Positions 51,410 to 60,023 of a stretch of 64,000 bases of DNA are shown here, piece by piece; positions within the stretch are counted from its first letter, which is position 1; every line of letters starts with the position of its first letter. The stretch spans positions 1 to 64,000 of the forward strand of contig QNFR01000001.1 in NCBI GenBank assembly GCA_003646405.1, written 5' to 3'. A program made the position numbers and the translations under genes. Source of the stretch: Gammaproteobacteria bacterium (GTDB lineage Bacteria > Pseudomonadota > Gammaproteobacteria > Pseudomonadales > Halieaceae). Below the pieces are notes generated by a model, which did no database searches, was not told the origin of the DNA, and saw only the letters and a program-made list of their open reading frames with translations.

Positions 51410-52807
51410 GTGCAATACCTGCCCGTTTGTCTGAGGCTGCAAGATGCGCCAGTGGTATTGGTCGGCGGGGGCACCGTGGCTACGCGCAAGGCGCGGTTGT
51501 TGTTGCGGGCGGGTGCGAATGTCACCGTCGTAGCGCCCGAGATAAGTGCAGAGTTAGAGCAATTACTGGCTGATCACGGCGGCGTTTGGCAACAATCCCG
51601 CTATCGGGAAACTGACCTGCACGGCAAAAAACTGGCGGTTGCCGCCACTCCCGAAAGGGCGACCAACAAACAAATCTATCAGCATGCAATGGCCCTCTCC
51701 CTGCCGGTAAACGTGGTGGATGCGCCAGAGTTGTGCAGTTTTATTTTCCCTTCCATTATTGACCGCGATCCATTGTTAATCGCCATTACCAGTAGCGGTA
51801 AAAGCCCGGTGCTGGCGAGAATCCTGCGCAGAAAAATTGAAGCGACAATACCTACTGCCTATGGTCGTCTGGCCGACTTCGCCGGGCGCTTTCGCCAGTT
51901 GGTAAAAGACAGTATTCCGCGGGCGACGCCGCGTCGACTGTTCTGGGAACAGGCTATGGAAGGGACCCTGGCAGAGCAGGTGCTCGCCGGCAGGGAACAG
52001 CAGGCTGAGGCCCAACTGCGAGAGCGGCTGCGGGAACGCGAGCAAGATACCCGTGCTTTGCATGGCGGTGAAGTTTACCTGATTGGCGCCGGCCCGGGCG
52101 ATCCCGACCTGATGACCTTCAAGGCGGCCAGATTGCTGCAGAGCGCGGATGTCGTATTATACGACCGTTTGGTATCGCCCGTCATTGTAGAGATGGCCAG
52201 GCGTGACGCCCAGCGTATTTACGTCGGCAAAAAACGCGCCGACCACACCGTCGCACAAACAGATATCAATCAGCTATTGCTGGAGCTGGCACAACAGGGC
52301 AAGCGCGTTGTTCGGCTCAAAGGTGGCGACCCTTTCATTTTCGGTCGGGGTGGGGAAGAGATAGAGCTACTGGCCAAACACCGTATTCCTTTTCAAGTGG
52401 TGCCGGGTATCACTGCCGCCAACGGTGCGGCGTGCTATGCGGGAATTCCGCTCACACACAGAGATTACGCGCAGTCGGTGCGCTTTGTGGCCGGCTATCT
52501 GAAAGGGAATAAGGTGGAACACGATTGGAGTGAATTCCAGTCCACCACCGAAACCCTGGTGTTCTATATGGGTTTAGTTGGGCTACCGGTCATCTGTGAA
52601 CAGTTACAGGCTCATGCCGGCAGGTCGCCCGACACCCCGGTAGCACTGGTCGAGCGAGGTACGCTACTGGAGCAGCGAGTATTGCTGGGCACTCTGGCTA
52701 CCATGGCTGATGTGGTGGAGCGGGAGCGCCCCACGGCACCCACCTTGATCATTGTGGGCGACGTAGTGCGCCTGCACACGGACTTGTCCTGGTTCGGGGA
52801 ATCGTAG
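51410..52807 (+). CDS. cysG: Siroheme synthase CysG
   Basis: Trifunctional enzyme turning uroporphyrinogen III into siroheme for sulfite and nitrite reductases. The 465-residue product has the N-terminal NAD-dependent dehydrogenase/ferrochelatase domain with VGGGTVATRKARLLL and TSSGKSPVLARILRRKIE (regulatory Ser region), and a C-terminal SUMT methyltransferase with GAGPGDPDLMTFKAARLL and RLKGGDPFIFGRGGEE. Start is GTG at 51410 behind GGAGG. Follows serS directly. CysB at 14.5 kb may be relevant to its regulation. Confidence 0.96.
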   Translation: MQYLPVCLRLQDAPVVLVGGGTVATRKARLLLRAGANVTVVAPEISAELEQLLADHGGVWQQSRYRETDLHGKKLAVAATPERATNKQIYQHAMALSLPVNVVDAPELCSFIFPSIIDRDPLLIAITSSGKSPVLARILRRKIEATIPTAYGRLADFAGRFRQLVKDSIPRATPRRLFWEQAMEGTLAEQVLAGREQQAEAQLRERLREREQDTRALHGGEVYLIGAGPGDPDLMTFKAARLLQSADVVLYDRLVSPVIVEMARRDAQRIYVGKKRADHTVAQTDINQLLLELAQQGKRVVRLKGGDPFIFGRGGEEIELLAKHRIPFQVVPGITAANGAACYAGIPLTHRDYAQSVRFVAGYLKGNKVEHDWSEFQSTTETLVFYMGLVGLPVICEQLQAHAGRSPDTPVALVERGTLLEQRVLLGTLATMADVVERERPTAPTLIIVGDVVRLHTDLSWFGES

Positions 52808-52828
52808 TCTGACCAGAATGGTGCTTGC

Positions 52829-52882
52829 TAGACATAATGTAGTGACCTGTATAAATCGTATATTCAGTGCCCCTCAAATTCG
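52829..52882 (+). repeat. Intergenic repeat D, left boundary of the accessory stretch
   Basis: CTAGACATAATGTAGTGA is followed by a 37-bp core at 52846-52882 that recurs in inverted orientation at 63920-63956 with only two differences. It starts about 20 bp after the cysG stop. The TAATGTA and ATATTCAGTG parts also resemble repeats B and C. Confidence 0.8.
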
Positions 52883-52915
52883 TCATAACAAGGTAAGCGG
52901 TAATTAAACGACGGG

Positions 52916-53218
52916 GTGGCGCCGACGACGCCGGCGGAATTACTCCACCAGATGGCCACGACCCTGGAATCCCATATCACCGACTTTATAGGGGAATCCG
53001 AGTCCCGGCAGTTGGAAATCCAGCAGGTATTCGACGCTACGGTATCTGAGCTCTCCGAGCGACTAGCAGCCCTGGAAAGTGAACTTGAGGAGAAGGAAGC
53101 AAGCCTGCAGGAGATAGCTGCGGACCGATCGAGCCTGGCAGGACTGGGCCTGCCAACTAAGCTGAAGAATTGTAAAACCGAACTCCGAACCAGGGCCGAG
53201 CCCCGGGGAAAACGATAA
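52916..53218 (+). CDS. Small coiled-coil protein, unknown
   Basis: A 100-residue frame from a GTG at 52916. Residues 15-75 (HQMATTLESHITDFIGES, then SELSERLAALESELEEKEAS) form a convincing acidic coiled coil; the C-terminus is short and basic (TRAEPRGKR). I do not recognise a family. There is no good ribosome-binding site, and it directly follows repeat D, so it may be a gene whose 5' end was replaced. An ATG at 52952 is an alternative start. Confidence 0.4.
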   Translation: MAPTTPAELLHQMATTLESHITDFIGESESRQLEIQQVFDATVSELSERLAALESELEEKEASLQEIAADRSSLAGLGLPTKLKNCKTELRTRAEPRGKR

Positions 53219-53285
53219 TCCTACCCGTTGGTGTATAGTACCGCCTGTGACCATAATTCCTCGCAAGCCCCTTGAGCTCCTTTCC

Positions 53286-54998
53286 ATGACGAATTTCTTC
53301 AGACTGGTCAGTGTATTACTCGGCCTGTTCTCTACTTGTAATACCCTGGCCGATGCGCTGATAACCAATCGCTCCATGTTCGCCACGACCATCGCCGAGT
53401 ATTACATTCAGCAGGACCAGGTCAGGGTGGAACTGGAAATTGGCATGCATGATCTCCCGGCTTTTCGCAACCTGATGCCAGATGAGATTTACGAAAAAAT
53501 GGGTAACCCGCCGCGACCCTATGCGGAGCGCGTAGCGGAGTTTTTCGTCAAAGATCTGGTAATAGCCACCAGGGAGGGTGCCCTGGGTGGGCGTTTGCTG
53601 GAAATCGGCCCCCGTGCCCGTATCAGGCGTGATCCGATAAGTGGAGAGGAGTTGCCGGTTGCAGCAGAGGATGAGGAAACGATCATCGCTGCTGTTTTGT
53701 CCTACGCGCTGCAGGGGCGCCCGCCACAATTGATTTTTAGTCCGCCGCGCAATAACCCGATGCCCAATATTGGTTTTGTGGTGTATCACAATACGGTCGC
53801 GGTCAATGACTTCCGCTTTCTGGGGCAACCTGTAGTACTGAACCTGGACTGGCATGACCCCTGGTATACGGCATTTGAACAGCGCACCATGCGCCGCAGT
53901 TACTTCGCGCCCATGAGCGGTTTCCTCTACGTCGAGCCCTTCGAGGTGCGTAAGGAAATTATTGTCCGGCCCAAGGATATGCAGCGTTGGGTGGATCTGG
54001 GCCTGGCCGAAGCCGATATCATCGCGGCGGATCAGCGTGGCGCCATCCTGGAAAAAATATCCAGCTTCCTGATGGCGCGGCAACCAGTAACCATTAATGG
54101 CGAGCCGGCGACACCCATCCTGGAGCGGGCCAACTTCCTGAGCCGTACCCTGAAGAGCTCCATGGTGGTCGAAGCGGGCGTGGACATCAACCTGGACGGC
54201 GCTGTGATAGGGGTAATTTTTGTCTACCCCGTCCCCAGTCTGCCGGACAACGCCACCATGACCTGGGATATGTTTGATGAGCGCACGGCCCTGGTGCCCG
54301 CCGCTGCAGTGGATGAGGCCGGGCCTTTCAAGACATACCTGGAGCCGGATTATGCGGTCCTGGAGTGGCAAAACTTCCTGCTCAATCCCACGATTCCGGG
54401 GCTTATCGATCTGGCTTCGCCGCCGTCTGCCGCTGCCCAGTGGCTATACATAGCGCGCTGGTGGGCGCTGGGATTGGTTCTGGTCAGCGTCGTTGTGTGG
54501 AGGCGCAGCAAGAGTAATACCAGTGCTGTTGCATCAGTTTGTGGCCTGCTGGTGGTGGGTTTGTCTTTCATACTTGGCAAACCACTGGCACCACCTTCGG
54601 CCGCCACCGAGAAAGTGGTAATAGACCTGCTGCGCAATGTCTACCAGGCTTTCGATTACCGGGAGGAGAGTGATATATACGATACCCTGGAGCGCAGCGT
54701 AGGCGGAGATTTACTCACCGAGATCTACCTGGAGACGCGACGCAGCCTGGAACTGGCCAACCAGGGTGGTGCCCGGGCCAAGGTCAAGACGGTAGAATTG
54801 CAGGATATCGAAATCCAGCCGGGGACGGACAGCGACAGCTTCAGCGCCGACGTTACCTGGAATGTCATCGGTTCCGTCGGCCACTGGGGGCACGTCCATA
54901 CTCGCAGTAATCAGTACCAGGCCGAATTGTCGATACGGGCAGTCGATAATCGTTGGAAGCTGGTCAAAATGAATGTGCTGCAGGAGCAGCGGCTGTAA
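53286..54998 (+). CDS. Large exported membrane protein of an ABC/metal operon, unknown family
   Basis: A 570-residue protein starting MTNFFRLVSVLLGLFSTCNT, a signal peptide cleaved after about TLADA. A ~365-residue extracytoplasmic region follows, then two hydrophobic helices (WLYIARWWALGLVLVSVVVW and VCGLLVVGLSFILG, about residues 380-440), then a ~125-residue C-terminal soluble domain (VTWNVIGSVGHWGHVHTRS) resembling a cystatin/NTF2-like cone. I do not recognise it. It starts a tight four-gene operon with an ABC ATPase, a permease and a ZnuA-like lipoprotein. A TATAGT box at about 53235 is the possible -10. Confidence 0.75.
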   Translation: MTNFFRLVSVLLGLFSTCNTLADALITNRSMFATTIAEYYIQQDQVRVELEIGMHDLPAFRNLMPDEIYEKMGNPPRPYAERVAEFFVKDLVIATREGALGGRLLEIGPRARIRRDPISGEELPVAAEDEETIIAAVLSYALQGRPPQLIFSPPRNNPMPNIGFVVYHNTVAVNDFRFLGQPVVLNLDWHDPWYTAFEQRTMRRSYFAPMSGFLYVEPFEVRKEIIVRPKDMQRWVDLGLAEADIIAADQRGAILEKISSFLMARQPVTINGEPATPILERANFLSRTLKSSMVVEAGVDINLDGAVIGVIFVYPVPSLPDNATMTWDMFDERTALVPAAAVDEAGPFKTYLEPDYAVLEWQNFLLNPTIPGLIDLASPPSAAAQWLYIARWWALGLVLVSVVVWRRSKSNTSAVASVCGLLVVGLSFILGKPLAPPSAATEKVVIDLLRNVYQAFDYREESDIYDTLERSVGGDLLTEIYLETRRSLELANQGGARAKVKTVELQDIEIQPGTDSDSFSADVTWNVIGSVGHWGHVHTRSNQYQAELSIRAVDNRWKLVKMNVLQEQRL

Positions 54999-55001
54999 GC
55001 C

Positions 55002-55673
55002 ATGATCACCATCACCGACTTGCGTTTCCAGTACAGTGGCAGCGATTTTGCTCTGCAGGTTGAGCAATTGGTCATCGCTGCGGCCCAGTCCGTGGCGATA
55101 GTCGGCCCCAGTGGCAGTGGCAAGACCACCCTGCTGAACCTGCTGGCCGGCGTGCTGTTGCCCGACCGGGGACAAGTCCGGGTTGGCAACGAGATAGTGT
55201 CTGCGCTCAATGACAATGCCAGGCGCAATTTTCGCATCAGGCAGATGGGGATGGTGTTCCAGAATTTCGAACTGCTGGAATACCTGTCGGTGCTGGATAA
55301 CATCCTCCTGCCACTGCGAATTGGCAGCGGGCTCGAGGCAACCGGGGAGTTGCGCTCCCGCGCTGTGGAACTGGCCGGGCATGTTGGCATTGGTGATAAA
55401 TTAAAGCGCTATCCCAACCAGCTGTCACAGGGTGAGCGCCAGCGGGTGGCGGTAAGCCGCGCCCTGTTACTGCAGCCTGCACTGGTACTGGCGGATGAGC
55501 CCACGGGCAACCTGGACCCGTCCAACAAGACAGTGGTGCTGGACCTGCTGCTGGATTACGCGCGCACGCACTCGGCAACGCTGATAACCGTGACCCATGA
55601 TCAGGAATTGTTACCACGTTTTGACCGGGTAGTGGATTTTCGTGTGTTGAACCAGTGGGAGCCGACGGTGTGA
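55002..55673 (+). CDS. ABC transporter ATP-binding protein, MacB/LolD type
   Basis: A 223-residue ATPase with Walker A GPSGSGKTTLLNLLA, Q-loop MVFQNFELLEYLSVLDN, signature LSQGERQRVAVSRALL and Walker B LVLADEPTGNLDPSN, the pattern of the MacB/LolD/FtsE group. These transporters move lipoproteins, peptides or signals by mechanotransmission rather than carrying substrate through the membrane. It starts 3 bases after the preceding stop and overlaps the permease by GTGA. Confidence 0.92.
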   Translation: MITITDLRFQYSGSDFALQVEQLVIAAAQSVAIVGPSGSGKTTLLNLLAGVLLPDRGQVRVGNEIVSALNDNARRNFRIRQMGMVFQNFELLEYLSVLDNILLPLRIGSGLEATGELRSRAVELAGHVGIGDKLKRYPNQLSQGERQRVAVSRALLLQPALVLADEPTGNLDPSNKTVVLDLLLDYARTHSATLITVTHDQELLPRFDRVVDFRVLNQWEPTV

Positions 55674-56848
55674 GCGGCGTCTTTTTCCTGGCCTGGCGCT
55701 ACCTGCTGTGGCACCGTTGGAAGACGGTCATTCTACTGCTGGCAGTTACTCTGGTGATTTATGTACCCCTGGGCTTGCAACTGCTGGTGCAACAGACTGC
55801 GACGGATATGACGGCACGCGCCGACCGCTCTCCCCTGCTGCTGGGCGGTCGCGGCAGCCCCCTGGAACTGGTGCTCAATTCCCTGTACTTTTCCGCGGGC
55901 CTGCCACCTGCACTGAATTATGGACAAGTCGATGAGTTGCGTGCCAGTGGCCTGGTGAAGCCCATTCCGTTGTATGTGCGCTTCCAGAGCCAGGGCCACC
56001 CGATTGTCGGTACCAACCTGGATTATTTTGCTTTTCGCGGGCTGCCGATAGCCGCGGGCCGGCAAATGGTCAGTCTGGGTGAAGCCGTCATCGGCGCCCG
56101 GGTGGCGGAGCGCCTGGGTATCGGTGCCGGTGAATCCATTGTCTCTTCCCCTGAAAGCGTATTCGACCTGGCCGGCGTGTACCCACTGAAAATGCAGGTG
56201 GTGGGTGTGCTCGCCTCCGCTTATAGCCAGGATGACAATGCCATCTTTGTGGATGTAAAAACCGCTTGGGTAATCCAGGGGCTGGGGCACGGGCATCAGG
56301 ACCTGGCACAGCCCGAGTCGGCTGCCTCCGTGCTGAAAAAAGACGGTGACCGTATCGTCGCCAATGCGGCGCTGGTGCAGTACAACGAGATTACGGCGGA
56401 CAATATCGACAGTTTTCATTTTCACGGGGACAGTGATCACAACCCCCTGACGGCGATCCTGCCCGTGCCGGCGGACGACAAGGCAGGTGTGTTGATCCAG
56501 GGGCGTTACCAGTCCCATCCACAGCTGCAAATAGTGCAGCCCCGCGCGATTATAGACGAGTTGCTGGATACGGTGTTCGCGGTGCAACGCTATGTGCTGG
56601 TCGCCATGGCACTGGTGGGAGTTGCGACCGCGGCAGTTGTGCTGTTGGTATTCCTGCTGTCCTTGCGGGCGCGTCGAGCTGAAATGGACACCATGTCCCG
56701 CCTGGGTGGCTCTCGTGTAGCTATTGGCAGCCTGATGCTGGCTGAGATCGTTATCGTGCTTCTGGCGTCGGTCCTATTGGCGGCCCTGCTGACAGGAGCC
56801 ACGTTGATCTGGGGAGGACCGCTGCTGCAAGCGGTAGTGATGAATTGA
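55670..56848 (+). CDS. FtsX/MacB-type ABC permease
   Basis: A 392-residue permease with one N-terminal transmembrane helix (TVILLLAVTLVIYVPLGLQL), a ~220-residue periplasmic domain, and three C-terminal helices (YVLVAMALVGVATAAVVLLV, then IGSLMLAEIVIVLLASVLLA), the type VII ABC topology. The linking loop LRARRAEMDTMSRLGGSRVA is the coupling region. Start GTG at 55670 overlaps the ATPase stop. Its stop overlaps the TTG start of the next gene. With the ATPase it forms one half of the operon's transporter; a homodimer is expected. Confidence 0.88.
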   Translation: MSGVFFLAWRYLLWHRWKTVILLLAVTLVIYVPLGLQLLVQQTATDMTARADRSPLLLGGRGSPLELVLNSLYFSAGLPPALNYGQVDELRASGLVKPIPLYVRFQSQGHPIVGTNLDYFAFRGLPIAAGRQMVSLGEAVIGARVAERLGIGAGESIVSSPESVFDLAGVYPLKMQVVGVLASAYSQDDNAIFVDVKTAWVIQGLGHGHQDLAQPESAASVLKKDGDRIVANAALVQYNEITADNIDSFHFHGDSDHNPLTAILPVPADDKAGVLIQGRYQSHPQLQIVQPRAIIDELLDTVFAVQRYVLVAMALVGVATAAVVLLVFLLSLRARRAEMDTMSRLGGSRVAIGSLMLAEIVIVLLASVLLAALLTGATLIWGGPLLQAVVMN

Positions 56849-57753
56849 GACTATTTCTGGCACTGGCATTGTTCATCCTGACGGCTTGCGAGCAGGGACA
56901 GGATAGCCAGCTCGCAGGGGACTCCGAAACCGCAGGCCGGGCACCGCTGATCTACACGGTTAATTACCCCCTGGCCTGGATGGCCCAGCAGCTGGCAGGT
57001 GATGCCGCAAGGGTAATGTTCCCCGCACCGGCAGAGGATGATCCCGCATTCTGGCAACCCGATGTGGCAACAGTATTGCAGTATCAGCAGGCCGATCTGG
57101 TGCTGTTGAACGGGGCGAATTATGCCAGATGGGTCGCCAATGTGAGTCTGCCGGCCAGTCGCCTGGTCGATACTTCAGCGGCTTACCGCGAACAGTTAAT
57201 AGCGGTGGATTCTGACCCGGTGCACAGCCATGGCCCTGCAGGAGAGCACAGTCACGGTGAACTGGCTTTTACCACCTGGCTGGATATGGGACTCGCTCAG
57301 TTGCAACTGCAAGCGGTGACCAGCGCTTTGCAGCACCTGATGCCGGGTGAATCCGCGGTGATAGAGCAGCGACTGGCGGCTCTGCAGCAAAAGCTGGCAA
57401 CAATGGACCAACGCCTGCTGGCCACAGGCCGACAACTGGATGACATACCCCTGCTGTACTCGCATCCTGTCTACCAGTATCTGCAGCGACGGTATCATCT
57501 CAATGGCCGCGCCGTCCACTGGGAGCCGGATAAGGTCCCGAGCGAGACCCAGTGGTCAGCGCTGGAAAGTCTCTTGCGGTCACATCCGGCACAAGTAATG
57601 CTGTGGGAGGCACCGCCCCTGCCGGAAGTTGAGCTGCGATTGAATAAGCTGGGTGTAAAAACGGTAGTATTTTCGCCAATGGGCAATCGCCCTCCGCAGG
57701 GCGATTTCAATTCCGGCATGGTGGCAAATATAGCGCGACTCGAGCAGCTTTAA
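56845..57753 (+). CDS. ZnuA-like metal-binding lipoprotein, altered ligands
   Basis: A 302-residue lipoprotein; lipobox LTAC puts the lipidated Cys at about residue 15. The fold matches cluster A-I zinc/manganese binders: IYTVNYPLAWMAQQLAG, DLVLLNGANYARWV, a His-rich loop HSHGPAGEHSHG, and YSHPVYQYLQRRYHL. The usual first-ligand segment PHxYEP is DPAFWQP here, and the DPHxWLDP segment is AFTTWLD, so two canonical His positions are replaced. Start is TTG in a TTGA overlap with the permease. Paired with a MacB-type transporter rather than ZnuBC. It may bind zinc through the His loop or be a sensor. Confidence 0.8.
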   Translation: MRLFLALALFILTACEQGQDSQLAGDSETAGRAPLIYTVNYPLAWMAQQLAGDAARVMFPAPAEDDPAFWQPDVATVLQYQQADLVLLNGANYARWVANVSLPASRLVDTSAAYREQLIAVDSDPVHSHGPAGEHSHGELAFTTWLDMGLAQLQLQAVTSALQHLMPGESAVIEQRLAALQQKLATMDQRLLATGRQLDDIPLLYSHPVYQYLQRRYHLNGRAVHWEPDKVPSETQWSALESLLRSHPAQVMLWEAPPLPEVELRLNKLGVKTVVFSPMGNRPPQGDFNSGMVANIARLEQL

Positions 57754-57914
57754 CGCGTCCTTTCTTTGGGACTGTAGATCCTGTGCCTGGCGAATTCTTA
57801 CTTTTTCAATGATATCAGATAGTTGCCAGTTGCTGCATTCGGGAACCAATATTACCCTCGGGCGGTATGAAAGATGTTATTTACCTAGCGGAGGCCGGAA
57901 GCCACGACAGTAAC

Positions 57915-58100
57915 AGGCCGTCATGGATCAATACACGCGGCGCATCGTTGGCTTCGCTGTCCACGTTGGCAATGTAGATGGTCCGGCGCTTTGTCGGATG
58001 TTCAATGACGCTACGTCCAGTCAGGGTTGGCCAAAATATCTCAGCTCCGATAAAGATCCGCTGTTTCAGTATCACCGAGGGCAAGCCAATCTGCGGGTTG
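57915..58100 (+). pseudogene. Transposase (integrase catalytic core) remnant
   Basis: The reading VMDQYTRRIVGFAVHVG through ALCRMFNDATSSQGWPKYLS and SDKDPLFQYHRGQANLRV matches the middle of an rve-type DDE transposase, including the second catalytic Asp (SSDKDP). Homology begins just upstream of the ATG at 57923, where a TAA interrupts the frame, and stops near 58100; the C-terminal Glu region is missing. This is an old insertion-sequence scar about 160 bp downstream of the ABC operon. Confidence 0.85.
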
Positions 58101-58298
58101 TCCCTCCTGTAAATATAATCGTGCTGTTTTTCTGGTCGCCCTTTGCTATCGCCATCAGACTGCAATTCTCCCGTATCGATGGTGCAGGGTTCGGAAAAAG
58201 CTCGAAGTTCGGTTTCAAAAACCCGTCTACTTCTTCAACTTATTTCCCCTACTAAGTCCCTGATTTTGTTTGTGAATTAGTATTTCTCCATGCACAGG

Positions 58299-59237
58299 CT
58301 AACTTCTGTTCAGTGTGGCCGATGGTAATTCGCAATAGACCTTGCGATAGTCCGCAGCCAACTGGCCCATATGCCAAAACCCATAAGCACTGGCTAGTTC
58401 AATGATAGTTACGCTCTCACGGTTAGTTGCGCGGAACAAGTCCTGCCGCAGGCGTGCTAATCGCAGGCATTTGACATAGGCCTTTGGGGTAACCCCAAAA
58501 CGCGTTTTGAAACTCTGCTCCAGCCAACGCTGGCTGCAATCGGCGAGCGTGCACAGTCCTACTGCCGTAATCTCGTCTGAGGGTGTGCTGTTTACATAAT
58601 CCAGCACAACTCTTATCGCCCGGTCAGACTTAAGGTATGGCGTTTCATCAGTTTTGACGGAGTGGCTGAGGCCATTCAGGACGGCTATGGCCAGCGCTTC
58701 TTGACGGTGTACAAGCAGTGACGCACTCGCAGGGTCATCCGTTGCGGCCATTTGCCACCACTTGGCCAATTCCCAGCGCAGATGGCCAAATTCTACCTCC
58801 GTCAGCGCATAGACACTGGCCGCAGGCACCAGTAATCGCAAGGGCATTTTGAAAACTGTCTCTGCTATGGACTCTAGATATGCCGCCCTGACATGGATGC
58901 CGTAGCCTTGAAAACCGGCATGGGAAGCTCCGTACGCTTCATCGTCGTGTGAAAATACAATTATGGCGCCCGGACTAGCGGCTTTCCCCTGCACCGTGAC
59001 TCCCGTAGTTTCCGGGTCGGGCAGGCCGAAGCTGTAGTAGCCGGGTTGGGCATGCAGACGTTGATCAAAACCGGAACTGAGCTGAAAGTGGCACGCCCCT
59101 ATAACGCTGGATTGCACCAGGCTGACTGTGGATTCCTGCTGAGCAGGGCTAAGCTGGGTAAAGTCAATTTGCCAGCCGATCTGCAGGGCTGATAGCTCTT
59201 CGATATGAAAGGACTTCTGGTTGATGGTTTCAAGCAT
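58299..59237 (-). CDS. AraC-family transcriptional regulator
   Basis: A 312-residue regulator with a ~200-residue N-terminal sensing domain and a C-terminal double HTH (LCTLADCSQRWLEQSFKTRF and ELASAYGFWHMGQLAADYRK). The ligand is not deducible. ATG at 59237, poor ribosome-binding site. It is divergent from the repeated promoter-like segments at 59324 and 59588, which makes those its likely operators; targets may include the MBL genes at 60-62.5 kb. Confidence 0.9.
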   Translation of the reverse strand: MLETINQKSFHIEELSALQIGWQIDFTQLSPAQQESTVSLVQSSVIGACHFQLSSGFDQRLHAQPGYYSFGLPDPETTGVTVQGKAASPGAIIVFSHDDEAYGASHAGFQGYGIHVRAAYLESIAETVFKMPLRLLVPAASVYALTEVEFGHLRWELAKWWQMAATDDPASASLLVHRQEALAIAVLNGLSHSVKTDETPYLKSDRAIRVVLDYVNSTPSDEITAVGLCTLADCSQRWLEQSFKTRFGVTPKAYVKCLRLARLRQDLFRATNRESVTIIELASAYGFWHMGQLAADYRKVYCELPSATLNRS

Positions 59238-59323
59238 ATCGGGTGGCCCTGGTAAGAACCCGATTGTGCCACATCATGATTGGGTAAGCGGCACGGTACA
59301 GCCTGTAAGACATTGTTACGACC

Positions 59324-59393
59324 TCGATTTATTGATATTGCCTACCAGCAGCCTAATTTATAAAGACTGGACTTTTCGGGCACACAATATGCC
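59324..59393 (+). repeat. Promoter-like direct repeat, copy 1
   Basis: Seventy bp beginning TCGATTTATTGATATTGCC and containing TTTATAAAGACTGGAC; it aligns without gaps to copy 2 at 59588-59657 at about three-quarters identity. Downstream is a decayed stretch (TTTGGCAATTCAGG, then GATGAAAGAGGG) that also resembles the leader and start of the gene at 59713, so this looks like an old duplicated promoter plus gene start. No gene follows. Confidence 0.75.
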
Positions 59394-59587
59394 AATCATA
59401 TACCTGCTTAATTCACTTTGGCAATTCAGGTAGTTGATGAAAGAGGGCGGATTAACCTCATTCTTGCCGGCACTCTGATGGAATCCCAATTCCACGGGCC
59501 ATTCACTGCTGAATTAGATACACAAGCCTTACCCACGGTCTCAACTTTCTGAGAAGTAGATACGGTCTGCCAGGTTCTGGTGGAGCT

Positions 59588-59657
59588 TCGATTTTTTGAT
59601 GCTGCCTGTCAGCGGCTTGATATATAAAGGGTGGACTTTACCGTTACATATTGTGCC
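59588..59657 (+). promoter_or_regulatory. Promoter-like direct repeat, copy 2, before the RHH gene
   Basis: TCGATTTTTTGATGCTGCC at the 5' end, TATATAAAG as a -10-like box, and GGTGGACTTTACC nearby. It lies 55 bp ahead of the 59713 gene. The first 19 bases recur before the MBL gene (61101-61119). I read the 5' part as an activator or operator site and the TATATA as part of the core promoter. Confidence 0.6.
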
Positions 59658-59712
59658 TGTCCTTACCGGTTCCGGTGGACCTTGGCGAATAAATCACATC
59701 TAGGAATCTCGG

Positions 59713-59922
59713 ATGATGAAAAAGGAACGCACAACACAACCAGAGAGGAAGGGGCGGTTAGGCCGTCCGCGCGTGCCTTCTCGGAACGCTCGCCCCAACC
59801 GGTTGGTCACCTTTGTCACAGATCAGGAATTGCGGTATCTGACGCAGGTCACTGTTGATGAAGAACGATCAATGGCGTCTGTAATTCACCGCATCATCGC
59901 AGCTCATATTGGGGTGAAATAA
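59713..59922 (+). CDS. Small ribbon-helix-helix-like DNA-binding protein
   Basis: A 69-residue basic protein: an N-terminal Arg-rich tail (GRLGRPRVPSRNARP) then RLVTFVTDQELRYLTQVTVD and ERSMASVIHRIIAAHIG, the strand-helix-helix pattern of CopG/Arc-type repressors. ATG at 59713 or 59716. Not part of a recognisable toxin-antitoxin pair: the next gene is a broken MBL gene. It may act as a local repressor. Confidence 0.6.
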   Translation: MMKKERTTQPERKGRLGRPRVPSRNARPNRLVTFVTDQELRYLTQVTVDEERSMASVIHRIIAAHIGVK

Positions 59923-60023
59923 CAAAGTGTTTGAGTTCTTATTTCAGGGTCCCCTGATTGGTGTATCTATTTATCGGTAACGGACGTTAACAATTTACTA
60001 CGAATGAAAGAGGGAGTTTGACC

